Assembly: GCA_036394995.1 (NCBI GenBank)
Contig: DASWED010000008.1
Location: 1 to 35,665, forward strand
Source of the DNA: DASWED01 sp036394995
GTDB lineage: Bacteria > Actinomycetota > UBA4738 > JACQTL01
Direction of reading: 5' to 3'
DNA length: 35,665 nt
Of this stretch, positions 23,515 through 31,684 are shown in pieces; positions within the stretch are counted from its first letter, which is position 1, and each line of letters starts with the position of its first letter. Under the pieces are notes generated by a model. It did no database searches. It was not told the origin of the DNA and was given only the letters and a program-made list of their open reading frames with translations. Made by a program: the position numbers and the translations under genes.

Positions 23515-24150
23515 ATGGCGGTTGAAACGGTCGCTCACAAGACGGAGGTCGTCGTTCCATCGGTGGCGGACCCCGCGCCGCTCGGCCTGGCGGCATTCGC
23601 GCTCACCACCTTCCTCCTCAGCGCGTCGAACGCGAAGCTCACCGACGGGCCGGATGCTTGGCTGGGATTCGCGTTCGCCTATGGTGGCCTGGCCCAGTTG
23701 CTGGCCGGGATGTGGGAGTTCCGGAATCGCAACGTGTTCGGGGCGACGGCGTTCTCGACGTACGGAGGCTTCTGGATCGGGCTCGGCCTGTGGGCCCTGC
23801 TGGTGGCGCCGCACATCTCGGGCGCGACGGCGAGTGCACAGGTCGAGAGCGATCTGGGCTGGATCCTGCTCGCGTTCTCGATCTTCAACACGTACATGCT
23901 CCTCTGGAGCGCCACGGTGAACGGCGCGGTGTTCATGGTGTTCCTGACGCTGGAGGCGACCGAGGTGATCCTGTGGATCGGCTTCTTCAGCGGATCCGAG
24001 GGGGTCATCAAGCTCGGCGGATGGGTGGGGATCATCACGGCCATCGTGGCGTGGTACGCCTCGGCCGCGGGGGTCATCAACGGAATGGCCGCGCGGCCGG
24101 TGCTCCCGGTGGGCAAGCCGTTCTGGAGGCCGGCCAGCCAGGTCCGGTAG
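23515..24150 (+). CDS. Acetate uptake transporter (SatP/GPR1/YaaH family)
   Basis: A 211-residue membrane protein with six predicted helices. The family signature near the N-terminus is A-D-P-A-P-L-G-L-A-A-F (18-28), the counterpart of N-P-x-P-L-G-L. F-A-Y-G-G-L-A-Q-L-L-A-G-M-W-E-F-R-N follows, including the conserved E-F-R-N segment after helix 2. Members carry acetate and succinate with protons or as an anion channel. The gene has AAGGGAG 6 nt before the ATG and a long, structured leader. Acetyl-CoA synthetase follows 223 nt downstream, so uptake and activation are paired. Confidence 0.92.
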   Translation: MAVETVAHKTEVVVPSVADPAPLGLAAFALTTFLLSASNAKLTDGPDAWLGFAFAYGGLAQLLAGMWEFRNRNVFGATAFSTYGGFWIGLGLWALLVAPHISGATASAQVESDLGWILLAFSIFNTYMLLWSATVNGAVFMVFLTLEATEVILWIGFFSGSEGVIKLGGWVGIITAIVAWYASAAGVINGMAARPVLPVGKPFWRPASQVR

Positions 24151-24158
24151 GAATCGTC

Positions 24159-24184
24159 GGCCCGGGCGTCTCGACGCCGGGGCC
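24159..24184 (+). terminator. Possible terminator hairpin after the acetate transporter
   Basis: GGCCCGGGCG and CGCCGGGGCC pair at 9 of 10 positions around a TCTCGA loop, starting 9 nt after the stop codon. No U-run follows, so it may work as a stalling site or RNA stabiliser instead. Confidence 0.4.
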
Positions 24185-24303
24185 GTACCGAAGAGACGTT
24201 CTGCACGAGGAGGATCGCGGACAGGAAACGACCACCGGGCGCACCGATCGACAGCGTGTTTCTCGAAGTACGACCGTCACCCACCGGCCGGGTCAGCCGC
24301 GCT

Positions 24304-24322
24304 CGCGGGCTTCAGGCCCGCG
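24304..24322 (+). promoter_or_regulatory. Hairpin in the acsA upstream region
   Basis: CGCGGGC-TTCAG-GCCCGCG forms a perfect 7-bp stem about 50 nt before the acsA start. It may lie in the 5' leader or act as a second terminator behind the transporter. No U-run follows. Confidence 0.35.
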
Positions 24323-24373
24323 GAGTCCACGGCGCCGAGCCTGGCTGGTGGGTCCTCGGAGGAGGTGGATCGA

Positions 24374-26497
24374 GTGGCAGAAGCAGATGAGGCGTATGAG
24401 GCCCCGATCTCCGAAGCACAGATCGCCGTCCACTGGCGGGAGGAGGAGTACTACGAGCCTCCCGAGAAGTTCATCGCGCAGGCAAACGCCAACGACCCGG
24501 CCATCTTCGAGCGGTTCAGCGAGGAGCATTTCCCGGACTGCTTCATCGAGTACGCGGACATGCTGGAGTGGGACAAGCGGTGGGACACCGTGCTCGACAC
24601 CAGCGATGCGCCGTTCTGGAAGTGGTTCGTCGGCGGCCGGCTCAACGCGTCCTACAACTGCGTGGACCGTCACCTGGAGGCCCGCGGCGACCAGGCGGCC
24701 CTGATCTGCGTGCCCGAGCCGGAGGACCAGGAGACCCAGAGGATCACGTACCGGGACCTCCACACCAGGGTCAACGAGTTCGCGGCGCTCCTCCGGGACT
24801 TCGCCGGGGTCCAGACCGGTGACCGCATCACCTTCCACCTGCCCATGGTCCCGGAGCTGCCGGTCTCGATGCTCGCCTGCGCCCGGATGGGCGTGGTCCA
24901 CTCCGAGGTGTTCGGCGGCTTCAGCGGCGCGGCGTGCGGCCACCGCATCGCGGACTCGCAGAGCCACATCCTCGTGACGATGGACGCCTACTACCGCAAC
25001 GGCGAGCTCCTCGACCACAAGGTCAAGGCGGACGAGGCCATCGAGACCGCCCGGAAGGAAGGCCAGGAGATCGAGAAGGTCCTGGTGTGGCGACGCCACC
25101 CCGGCCGGTACGAATCGAAGAGCCCCATGGTCGAGGGACGGGACTTCTTCGTCGACGAGCTGCTGAAGGATTACGGGGGACAGGTCGTCGAGCCCGTCTC
25201 GATGCCCGCGGAGGCGCCGTTGTTCCTGATGTACACGAGCGGCACCACCGGCCAACCGAAGGGGGCTCAGCACAGCACCGGCGGATACCTGGCCTACGTC
25301 ACCGGCACGTCGAGGTACTACCAGGACATCCATCCCGAGGACACGTACTGGTGCTTCGCGGACATCGGATGGATCACCGGCCACTCCTACATCGTGTACG
25401 GCCCGCTCTCGCTCGGGACGACGAGCGTGATGTACGAGGGCGTGCCCACGTATCCGGACGCCGGCCGGCCCTGGCGAATCGCCGAGCGCCTGGGGGTGAA
25501 CATCTTCCACACCGCCCCGACCACCATCCGCATGCTGCGCAAGCTCGGACCGGAGGAGCCGAAGAAGTACGACTACCACTTCAAGCACATGACGACGGTC
25601 GGCGAGCCCATCGAGCCGGACGTCTGGCGCTGGTACCACGACGAGGTGGGCAAGGGCGAGGCCGTCATCGTCGACACCTGGTGGCAGACCGAGAACGGCG
25701 GCTTCCTGGGCAGCACCCTCCCCGCGCTCCAGCCGATGAAGCCCGGCAGCTGTGGCCCCGGGGTCCTGGGCGTGTTCCCCGTGATCTACGACGAGTTCGG
25801 CGAGGAGGTGCCGGCCGGGAGCGGCCGGGCAGGCAACATCTGCATCCGCAACCCGTGGCCGGGGATCTTCGAGACCATCTGGGGCCAGCCGGAACGCTTC
25901 GTGGAGACCTATTACGCGAAGTACAATCGCGAGCCCGAGAGCAAGGACTGGCACGACTGGCCCTACTTCGCCGGCGACGGGGCGGTCCAGGCGGCGGACG
26001 GCTACTTCCGGATCCTCGGCCGGGTCGACGACGTGATCAACGTCGCCGGGCACCGGTTGGGGACCAAGGAGCTCGAGTCCGCGACCATCACCGTCGACGA
26101 GATCGCGGAGGCCGCGGCGGTTCCGGTGATTGACGAGCTCCGCGGCCGGGCGGTGGAGATGTACGTGGCGCTGAAGCCGGGGATCTCCCCGAGCCCGGAG
26201 ATCCAGGAGAAGGTCTCCAAGGCCATCGAGACCGAGATCGGCAAGATCGCCCGACCGAAGAACGTCTGGATGGTCTCGGACATGCCCAAGACTCGGTCGG
26301 GCAAGATCATGCGCAGGGTCATCGCGGGGATCTCGAACTTCACCGACGTGGGAGACGTGACCACGCTGGCGAACCCGGAGGTGGTCGACGACATCCGTCA
26401 CCACGTGCAGAGCGAGAAAGTCTCGAGCGGTCAGGTCCCGCGTGAGCTCTCGCCGGAGGAGCTGGAGGAGATCAAGAGGTTCGGTCAGTCTGAGTGA
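24374..26497 (+). CDS. acsA: Acetyl-CoA synthetase (AMP-forming)
   Basis: A 707-residue ANL-family adenylating enzyme, a little longer than typical Acs (about 650). It makes acetyl-CoA from acetate, ATP and CoA through acetyl-AMP. The P-loop is Y-T-S-G-T-T-G-Q-P-K-G (287-297). D-T-W-W-Q-T-E (434-440) carries the tryptophan that limits the pocket to acetate. Further on are Y-F-A-G-D-G and the hinge G-R-V-D-D-V-I-N. The C-terminal motif P-K-T-R-S-G-K-I-M-R-R holds the catalytic lysine K644, which is regulated by acetylation in many bacteria. I use GTG 24374, because GGAGGAGG is 8 nt upstream; GTG 24365 lies inside that site. Confidence 0.93.
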   Translation: MAEADEAYEAPISEAQIAVHWREEEYYEPPEKFIAQANANDPAIFERFSEEHFPDCFIEYADMLEWDKRWDTVLDTSDAPFWKWFVGGRLNASYNCVDRHLEARGDQAALICVPEPEDQETQRITYRDLHTRVNEFAALLRDFAGVQTGDRITFHLPMVPELPVSMLACARMGVVHSEVFGGFSGAACGHRIADSQSHILVTMDAYYRNGELLDHKVKADEAIETARKEGQEIEKVLVWRRHPGRYESKSPMVEGRDFFVDELLKDYGGQVVEPVSMPAEAPLFLMYTSGTTGQPKGAQHSTGGYLAYVTGTSRYYQDIHPEDTYWCFADIGWITGHSYIVYGPLSLGTTSVMYEGVPTYPDAGRPWRIAERLGVNIFHTAPTTIRMLRKLGPEEPKKYDYHFKHMTTVGEPIEPDVWRWYHDEVGKGEAVIVDTWWQTENGGFLGSTLPALQPMKPGSCGPGVLGVFPVIYDEFGEEVPAGSGRAGNICIRNPWPGIFETIWGQPERFVETYYAKYNREPESKDWHDWPYFAGDGAVQAADGYFRILGRVDDVINVAGHRLGTKELESATITVDEIAEAAAVPVIDELRGRAVEMYVALKPGISPSPEIQEKVSKAIETEIGKIARPKNVWMVSDMPKTRSGKIMRRVIAGISNFTDVGDVTTLANPEVVDDIRHHVQSEKVSSGQVPRELSPEELEEIKRFGQSE

Positions 26498-26536
26498 CCG
26501 GCCGGCAACCGTTCTGAAGCCTCGCGCTCCGGGAAG

Positions 26537-27139
26537 TCATGGCCCGGTCAGGCGCCGGACCATCGATTCGAGCGTGTCGAGCGGTATGGGCCCCGCAAAG
26601 TACGGGACGAGGTTCCCGCCGTTCTCCACCTGGACGCGGTCGCCGTCGCGGTCCAGGAACATGGTCACGGGCTGGCCCAGGAACCCGAACGACCGCTTGA
26701 TGTCGCCGCCCGCGTCGAACACGCTGGGGTAGGACCATCCGTAGTCCCGGATGGACACCCGGGCCTCGGGACGCGTGTCCTCGATGTCCACGCCCAGGAA
26801 CTGGACCCTGGTCCCGAACTGGCGCGACACCTCTTGGAGGTGGGGTCCCTCCACCCGGCAGGGCCCGCACCACGAGGCCCAGAAGTTCACGACGACCGGC
26901 GTCCCCTTCAGCTGGGACAGCAATTCCTGGAACGAATCCGGCGTGAACGACGGCAGCTCGAACCGGTCGGTGGGCAGGAGCGGCGTCTCGGTCGCGTTCA
27001 CCGCGCCGGGCGAGGGCAGCACGATGCTCTGGCCCGGCGGCTGGGAGGGACCGGGGCCATCGCTCGAGGTGCACGCGGCGGCCGCGAACGAGATGGCCGC
27101 CGCGAGGATGAGCAACCGGGAACGCCGAGCCGACATCAC
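26537..27139 (-). CDS. TlpA-like thioredoxin-fold lipoprotein
   Basis: A 200-residue exported thiol protein. Residues 1-22 are a lipoprotein signal (S-A-R-R-S-R, then a hydrophobic core) ending A-A-A-C with the lipidated Cys23. A Ser/Pro-rich linker follows, then a TlpA/ResA-type thioredoxin domain with the active site W-C-G-P-C (C91, C94) and the cis-proline in G-Q-P-V-T-M-F-L-D. It probably reduces or oxidises disulfides outside the membrane, for example in cytochrome c maturation or cell-wall proteins. No partner gene is adjacent. Two start codons abut (GTG 27139, ATG 27136). TAGCAT ends 9 nt before the GTG. It converges with acsA. Confidence 0.9.
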   Translation of the reverse strand: MMSARRSRLLILAAAISFAAAACTSSDGPGPSQPPGQSIVLPSPGAVNATETPLLPTDRFELPSFTPDSFQELLSQLKGTPVVVNFWASWCGPCRVEGPHLQEVSRQFGTRVQFLGVDIEDTRPEARVSIRDYGWSYPSVFDAGGDIKRSFGFLGQPVTMFLDRDGDRVQVENGGNLVPYFAGPIPLDTLESMVRRLTGP

Positions 27140-27148
27140 CGCCGTCCC

Positions 27149-27154
27149 ATGCTA
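27149..27154 (-). promoter_or_regulatory. -10 element (TAGCAT) of the TlpA-like gene
   Basis: TAGCAT on the minus strand ends 9 nt before the GTG at 27139. No ribosome-binding site is visible. Confidence 0.45.
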
Positions 27155-27223
27155 CGAGTGCTACGAGCGTCGCGGGTCAGGCGAAGGGGCAGGGCATCGG
27201 AGCGGATGGCAGGATGCACCGCG

Positions 27224-28843
27224 ATGGACGCCGTGGAGGTCGCCATGCTCCGGGAGGTGCTGGGACGCTTCGGCGCGGCGCTCGAGGCCCACCGGGACGA
27301 GCTGAACTCGTTGAACGTGTACCCCGTCCCCGACGGGGACACCGGCACGAACATGCTCCTCACGCAGCGGGCCGTGCTCGAGGCGATCGACCGGCTGCCC
27401 GACCACGATCAAGTCGCGTTCGCGGAGGCGGTCGGCCACGCGTCGCTCATGGGTGCGCGCGGGAACTCGGGGGTCATCCTGGCGCAGGTCCTCCGGGCCC
27501 TGGTGGACCGGTGGAGCGACCCGCAGCCCCCGGACCCTGCCCCGGGTGACGCGCTGGCCGGGGCGCTGCAGCACGCGGCGGCGGAGGCCCGGCGAGCCGT
27601 CGCCCGGCCGGCGGAGGGGACGGTCCTCACGGTCCTGGCCGACGCCGCGGACACCGCCGAACGGGCCGCGGCGATCGGCGCGGACCCGGCGGCCGTGGCC
27701 GCGGCGGCGCTCGATGGCGCGAGGGAGTCCCTGGAGCGGACCCGCGAGACGCTCCCCGAGCTGCGGGTGGCGGGCGTCGTGGATGCGGGGGGCCGGGGGA
27801 TCCTCCTGCTGTTCGACGCGCTGGCCTCGGTGCTGGGGGGCCACTCGATGACCGTCGAGGTTGGACCGCGGGGGCCGGTGGGACGTGCGCCGGCGGAGCC
27901 CGGGGGGCAACGGCTTGCGTTCAGGTTCGAGGTCATGTACCTCCTGCACTGCGACGACGCGCTTGTTCCTGCGCTGTCGGCACGGCTCGGGGAACTGGGC
28001 GACTCGGTCGTCGTGGTGGGCGGCGGCGGCCTGTACAGGGTCCACGTCCACACGAACGAGCCGGGGCCGGCCGTGGAGGCGGCGGCGGACGCCGGTCGGG
28101 CCGAGGACGTCCGGATCGTGGACCTCGAGGAGCAGGTGGCCGAGCGCTGCGTGGCGGGCCAGGCCCGGGCGGTGCGCGCGGACGAGCACCAGGTCTCGGC
28201 GCTGGTGGCGGTGGCGGACGGGGACGGGCTGATCGCGCTGTTCGGCTCGCTCGGCGCCGTGGTGGTCCGCGGAGGCCCGGGGAACATTCCCTCCGTGCGT
28301 GTCCTCGTCGACGCCGTCGATGCTGCGCCGGCCCCTGCGGTGGTGCTCCTGCCGAACCACCCGGACGTGGTCCCCGCCGCGGAGCGCGCGGCGGGCCAGA
28401 GCGCGAAGGACGTCCGCGTGGTGCCGACCCGCTCCGTGCCGCAGGGGCTCTCGGCGGCGACCGCCTTCCACCCGATGGAGCCGGCCGGCGAGATCGCGGC
28501 GATGATGGGCGAAGTCTCGGCGGCCGTATCCCACGGAGGGGTGGCGGGTGCCGTTCGCGACGCGTCCACCCCCGCGGGGAGTGTCCGGCCGGGGGACTGG
28601 CTGGGCCTCATGGACGGCGAGGTGACGGCGATCGGTTCGGACCCGGTGGACGTCGCGGTCGCCGTCCTGCGAACGATGCGCGAGCCCGCCCACGAGATCC
28701 TCACGGTGATCGCTGGGTCGGACGCCACCGAAGACGACACGGTCCGGCTCGAGGAGGCCCTGGCCGAGGCCCTCCCCGGCGTGCAGGTCGACCTCCACCG
28801 CGGCGGCCAGCCCGGATCGCCGTTCGTGTTCGGGCTGGAGTAG
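27224..28843 (+). CDS. DAK2-domain protein (YloV/FakA-like kinase)
   Basis: A 539-residue protein. The N-terminal DAK2 domain (about 5-205) has the nucleotide/Mg site N-V-Y-P-V-P-D-G-D-T-G-T-N-M (31-44), then G-A-R-G-N-S-G-V and the glycine motif V-D-A-G-G-R-G. The rest is the YloV-type C-terminal region, with H-V-H-T-N-E-P-G near 275. In Firmicutes the homologue (FakA) phosphorylates fatty acids held by a DegV-type FakB for phospholipid synthesis; actinobacterial members are untested. It heads a run that ends at mutM. A weak CAGGAT lies 8 nt before the ATG. recG starts 10 nt after its stop. Confidence 0.88.
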   Translation: MDAVEVAMLREVLGRFGAALEAHRDELNSLNVYPVPDGDTGTNMLLTQRAVLEAIDRLPDHDQVAFAEAVGHASLMGARGNSGVILAQVLRALVDRWSDPQPPDPAPGDALAGALQHAAAEARRAVARPAEGTVLTVLADAADTAERAAAIGADPAAVAAAALDGARESLERTRETLPELRVAGVVDAGGRGILLLFDALASVLGGHSMTVEVGPRGPVGRAPAEPGGQRLAFRFEVMYLLHCDDALVPALSARLGELGDSVVVVGGGGLYRVHVHTNEPGPAVEAAADAGRAEDVRIVDLEEQVAERCVAGQARAVRADEHQVSALVAVADGDGLIALFGSLGAVVVRGGPGNIPSVRVLVDAVDAAPAPAVVLLPNHPDVVPAAERAAGQSAKDVRVVPTRSVPQGLSAATAFHPMEPAGEIAAMMGEVSAAVSHGGVAGAVRDASTPAGSVRPGDWLGLMDGEVTAIGSDPVDVAVAVLRTMREPAHEILTVIAGSDATEDDTVRLEEALAEALPGVQVDLHRGGQPGSPFVFGLE

Positions 28844-28853
28844 GTCCGCGGCC

Positions 28854-31142
28854 GTGTCGGTCCGGCATGAGAACCTTCGTGTCGTGAGCCTGTCGCTGGA
28901 CGACCCCGTCCGGGCGATCGACGCCAGCATCGCCGTGCGTCAGATGGGGTCCAAGGACAACAAGGGCCCGTTCGCCTACAAGGCCCTCGCGGACGGCCTC
29001 GGGATCACCACGGTCCGGGGTCTGCTGCATCACTACGCGCGCAGCCACATCGACCGTTCGAACGCGACACGGATCCGCGACCTCCGGGCCGGGGTCGAGG
29101 CGACGATCGTCGCCGACGTCCGGCGGGTCACCGCGCGATACGCCAAGAACCGGCGGATGAGGATAGTGACGGTGACGCTGTACGACCGGAGCGGGACGCT
29201 CGATCTGACGTTCTTCAACCAGCCGTGGGCCGAGCGCCAGTACCGCGAGGGGATGGAGGTGGCGGTCTCCGGCATACCGACCCAGTACCGCGGGCGGTGG
29301 CAGATGAGCCGGCCCGAGGTCGACGTGCTCCGCGGGGACAAGGAGCAGCTCCACACCGGGCGGATCATCCCGATCCACCGGGCCACCGAGGGCGTCAGTT
29401 CCAAGACGATCAGGGAACTGGTGTACCGGGCCCTGGAGCAGATCCCGCGGATCGAGGACCCGATGCCCAGGGACGTCGTGGAGGTGGAGGAGCTTCCCTC
29501 CTACGACTGGGCCCTGCGCCACATCCACTTCCCGGAGACGGACCTCGAGCGCCGCCGGGCCGAGGAGCGGCTGAAGTTCGACGAGCTGTTCACGCTGGAG
29601 CTGGGGGTGGCCTTCCGCAAGCATCGCGTGAGCCGGCAGGAGCATGGCGTGGCCCACCGGACGGACGGACCGCTCGTCGAGCGGTTCGTAGCCTCGCTCC
29701 CGTTCCAGCTGACCGACGGGCAGCGCGGCGCGATCGACGCGGTGGCCCGGTCAATGGCCGTGCCCCACCCCATGAACCTGCTCCTGCAGGGCGACGTGGG
29801 GAGCGGCAAGACCGTCGTGGCGCTGGCCGCGGCGATGATCGCCGTCGACTCCGGGCACCAGGCCGCCATCATGGCCCCCACCGAGGTCCTGGCGGCCCAG
29901 CACCACCGGAAGGTGGCCGAGCTCCTGGCGCCGATGGGCGGGCGACCGCTCAGCGCCCCCGAGCCGGCCCGGGCGAAGGCCGCCGCGCAGGTCCGCGGGC
30001 AAGGGTCGCTGCTCGACGGAGTCGTCGAACCCGCCGAGGCCGCCGGGGAGCCCGCGCCGGATCCGGCCGGGGGCGAGGGGGGCGTCACCTTCGCCCTCCT
30101 GACCGCCGCCGTCACCGGCCGGGAGCGCGAACGGGTCCGGGAGGCCGTAGCCTCCGGCGAGGTCGACCTGGTGGTGGGGACCCACGCCCTGGTCCAGGAG
30201 GGAGTGGCCTTCCACGACCTCTCGCTGGCCGTGGTGGACGAGCAACACCGGTTCGGCGTCCACCAGCGCATGGCCCTCAAGGGCAAGGGCGCCGCGCCGG
30301 ATGTCATGGTCATGACGGCCACGCCGATCCCGCGGACGCTGGCCCTCACGTACTACGGCGACCTCGACGTCGCGGTCCTCGACGAGCTCCCCGCGGGACG
30401 CCAGCCCATCGAGACGAAGGTGGTCCGAACGGAGCTGGAGCGCGCGGCCGCGTACGACGTGGTTCGACGCGAGGTGACGGCCGGCCGGCAGGCCTTCGTG
30501 GTGTGCGCGGCGATCGACGAGGACAACCGCCTCCAGGTGAAGGCGGCCGAGCAGGAGGCCGAGCGCCTGGCCACCGAGGTGTTCCCGGACCTCCGGGTGG
30601 AGGTCCTGCACGGCCGGATGCGTCCCGTCGAGAAGGACCGCCGGATGGAGGAGTTCCGGGCGGGCCGGACCCACCTCCTCATCTCCACGACCGTGATCGA
30701 GGTCGGGGTCGACGTCCCGAACGCCACCGTGATGCTGGTGGAGAACGCGGAGCGGTTCGGCCTGGCCCAGCTCCACCAGCTCCGGGGCCGGATCGGCCGG
30801 GGCTCCCACAGCTCGTACTGCTTCCTGTTCGACGAGAGCGGGCCGGACAACGAGGAGGCCAGGTTCCGGCTCCGGGCCCTGGCCGGGACGACCGACGGCT
30901 TCGCCCTGGCCGACGAGGACCTCCGCCTTCGGGGGGAGGGGACCCTGTTCGACATCCGGCAGGCCGGGATGCCGGACCTCAAGCTGGCCCGCCTGTCCCA
31001 CGACATCGAACTGGTGAGGCGGGCCCGGGCCAGGGCGTTCGCCCTGATCGAACGGGACCCCGAGCTCGCGGAGCACCCCGAGCTCCTGGCCGAGCTCCAG
31101 GCCCGCTTCGCGGACTCCATCGACTGGCTGTTCCACTCGTGA
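28854..31142 (+). CDS. recG: ATP-dependent DNA helicase RecG
   Basis: A 762-residue superfamily 2 helicase that remodels stalled replication forks and Holliday junctions. The N-terminal wedge/OB part (about 20-200) includes I-T-T-V-R-G-L-L-H-H-Y and the OB segment L-Y-D-R-S-G-T-L-D-L-T-F-F-N. Walker A is G-D-V-G-S-G-K-T (K319), and motif II is D-E-Q-H-R-F-G-V (462-469). Motif III is T-A-T-P-I-P-R-T-L-A-L-T. Late motifs T-T-V-I-E-V-G-V-D-V-P and Q-L-R-G-R-I-G-R are intact. A Pro/Ala/Gly-rich insert of about 45 residues (363-408) separates motifs Ia and Ib. The GTG start has no clear ribosome-binding site and may rely on coupling to the gene before it. Confidence 0.94.
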   Translation: MSVRHENLRVVSLSLDDPVRAIDASIAVRQMGSKDNKGPFAYKALADGLGITTVRGLLHHYARSHIDRSNATRIRDLRAGVEATIVADVRRVTARYAKNRRMRIVTVTLYDRSGTLDLTFFNQPWAERQYREGMEVAVSGIPTQYRGRWQMSRPEVDVLRGDKEQLHTGRIIPIHRATEGVSSKTIRELVYRALEQIPRIEDPMPRDVVEVEELPSYDWALRHIHFPETDLERRRAEERLKFDELFTLELGVAFRKHRVSRQEHGVAHRTDGPLVERFVASLPFQLTDGQRGAIDAVARSMAVPHPMNLLLQGDVGSGKTVVALAAAMIAVDSGHQAAIMAPTEVLAAQHHRKVAELLAPMGGRPLSAPEPARAKAAAQVRGQGSLLDGVVEPAEAAGEPAPDPAGGEGGVTFALLTAAVTGRERERVREAVASGEVDLVVGTHALVQEGVAFHDLSLAVVDEQHRFGVHQRMALKGKGAAPDVMVMTATPIPRTLALTYYGDLDVAVLDELPAGRQPIETKVVRTELERAAAYDVVRREVTAGRQAFVVCAAIDEDNRLQVKAAEQEAERLATEVFPDLRVEVLHGRMRPVEKDRRMEEFRAGRTHLLISTTVIEVGVDVPNATVMLVENAERFGLAQLHQLRGRIGRGSHSSYCFLFDESGPDNEEARFRLRALAGTTDGFALADEDLRLRGEGTLFDIRQAGMPDLKLARLSHDIELVRRARARAFALIERDPELAEHPELLAELQARFADSIDWLFHS

Positions 31143-31684
31143 GGGTCATCGCCGGGGCGGCGAAGGGGACGCGGCTGGCGCCGGTGCCGGAGGGGACCCG
31201 ACCGCTGTCCGACCGGGCCCGGGAGGGGTTGTTCTCGAGCCTGGGGGCGGCCGTGGTCGACGCCGTCGTGTTCGACCTGTACGCGGGAACCGGGGCGGTG
31301 GGGATCGAGGCCCTGTCCCGGGGCGCCGCCCACGCCACGTTCGTGGACCGCAGCCCGGGGGCGGTGCGGACCATCCGGGCGAACCTGGAGCGGACCCACC
31401 TGGCGGGCCCGGCGGCCGAGGTTCGCCGTGCCGAGGTCGGGAGATTCCTCCTCGAACCCGGACGAACCGCCCGGGTGGCGCTCCTCGACCCTCCCTACGA
31501 CACGCCGGTCGAGCGGATCGAGCGGCAGCTCGCCCTGCTGGGCGAAAAGGGCCTCTCACCAGGGTGGACGGTGGCCCTGACCAGGCCCCGGAAGTCTTCC
31601 AACGTTGTCATTCCGGTACACTTTGCGATCGCGAGGCAGCTGGAATACGGCGACAGCCTCGTCGTCCTGTATCGGGAGGTCTGA
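31139..31684 (+). CDS. rsmD: 16S rRNA (guanine966-N2)-methyltransferase RsmD
   Basis: A 181-residue methyltransferase that modifies G966 of 16S rRNA in the 30S subunit. The start V-I-A-G-x-A-K-G-T-R-L is typical, as is T-R-P-L-S-D-R-A-R-E-G-L-F-S-S-L. The SAM motif is D-L-Y-A-G-T-G-A-V-G-I-E-A-L-S-R-G, and the catalytic motif is D-P-P-Y (117-120). The GTG start overlaps the recG stop (GTGA), and its own stop overlaps the coaD start (TGATG). The three genes are therefore translationally coupled. The rsmD-coaD pair is conserved across many bacteria. Confidence 0.95.
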   Translation: MRVIAGAAKGTRLAPVPEGTRPLSDRAREGLFSSLGAAVVDAVVFDLYAGTGAVGIEALSRGAAHATFVDRSPGAVRTIRANLERTHLAGPAAEVRRAEVGRFLLEPGRTARVALLDPPYDTPVERIERQLALLGEKGLSPGWTVALTRPRKSSNVVIPVHFAIARQLEYGDSLVVLYREV

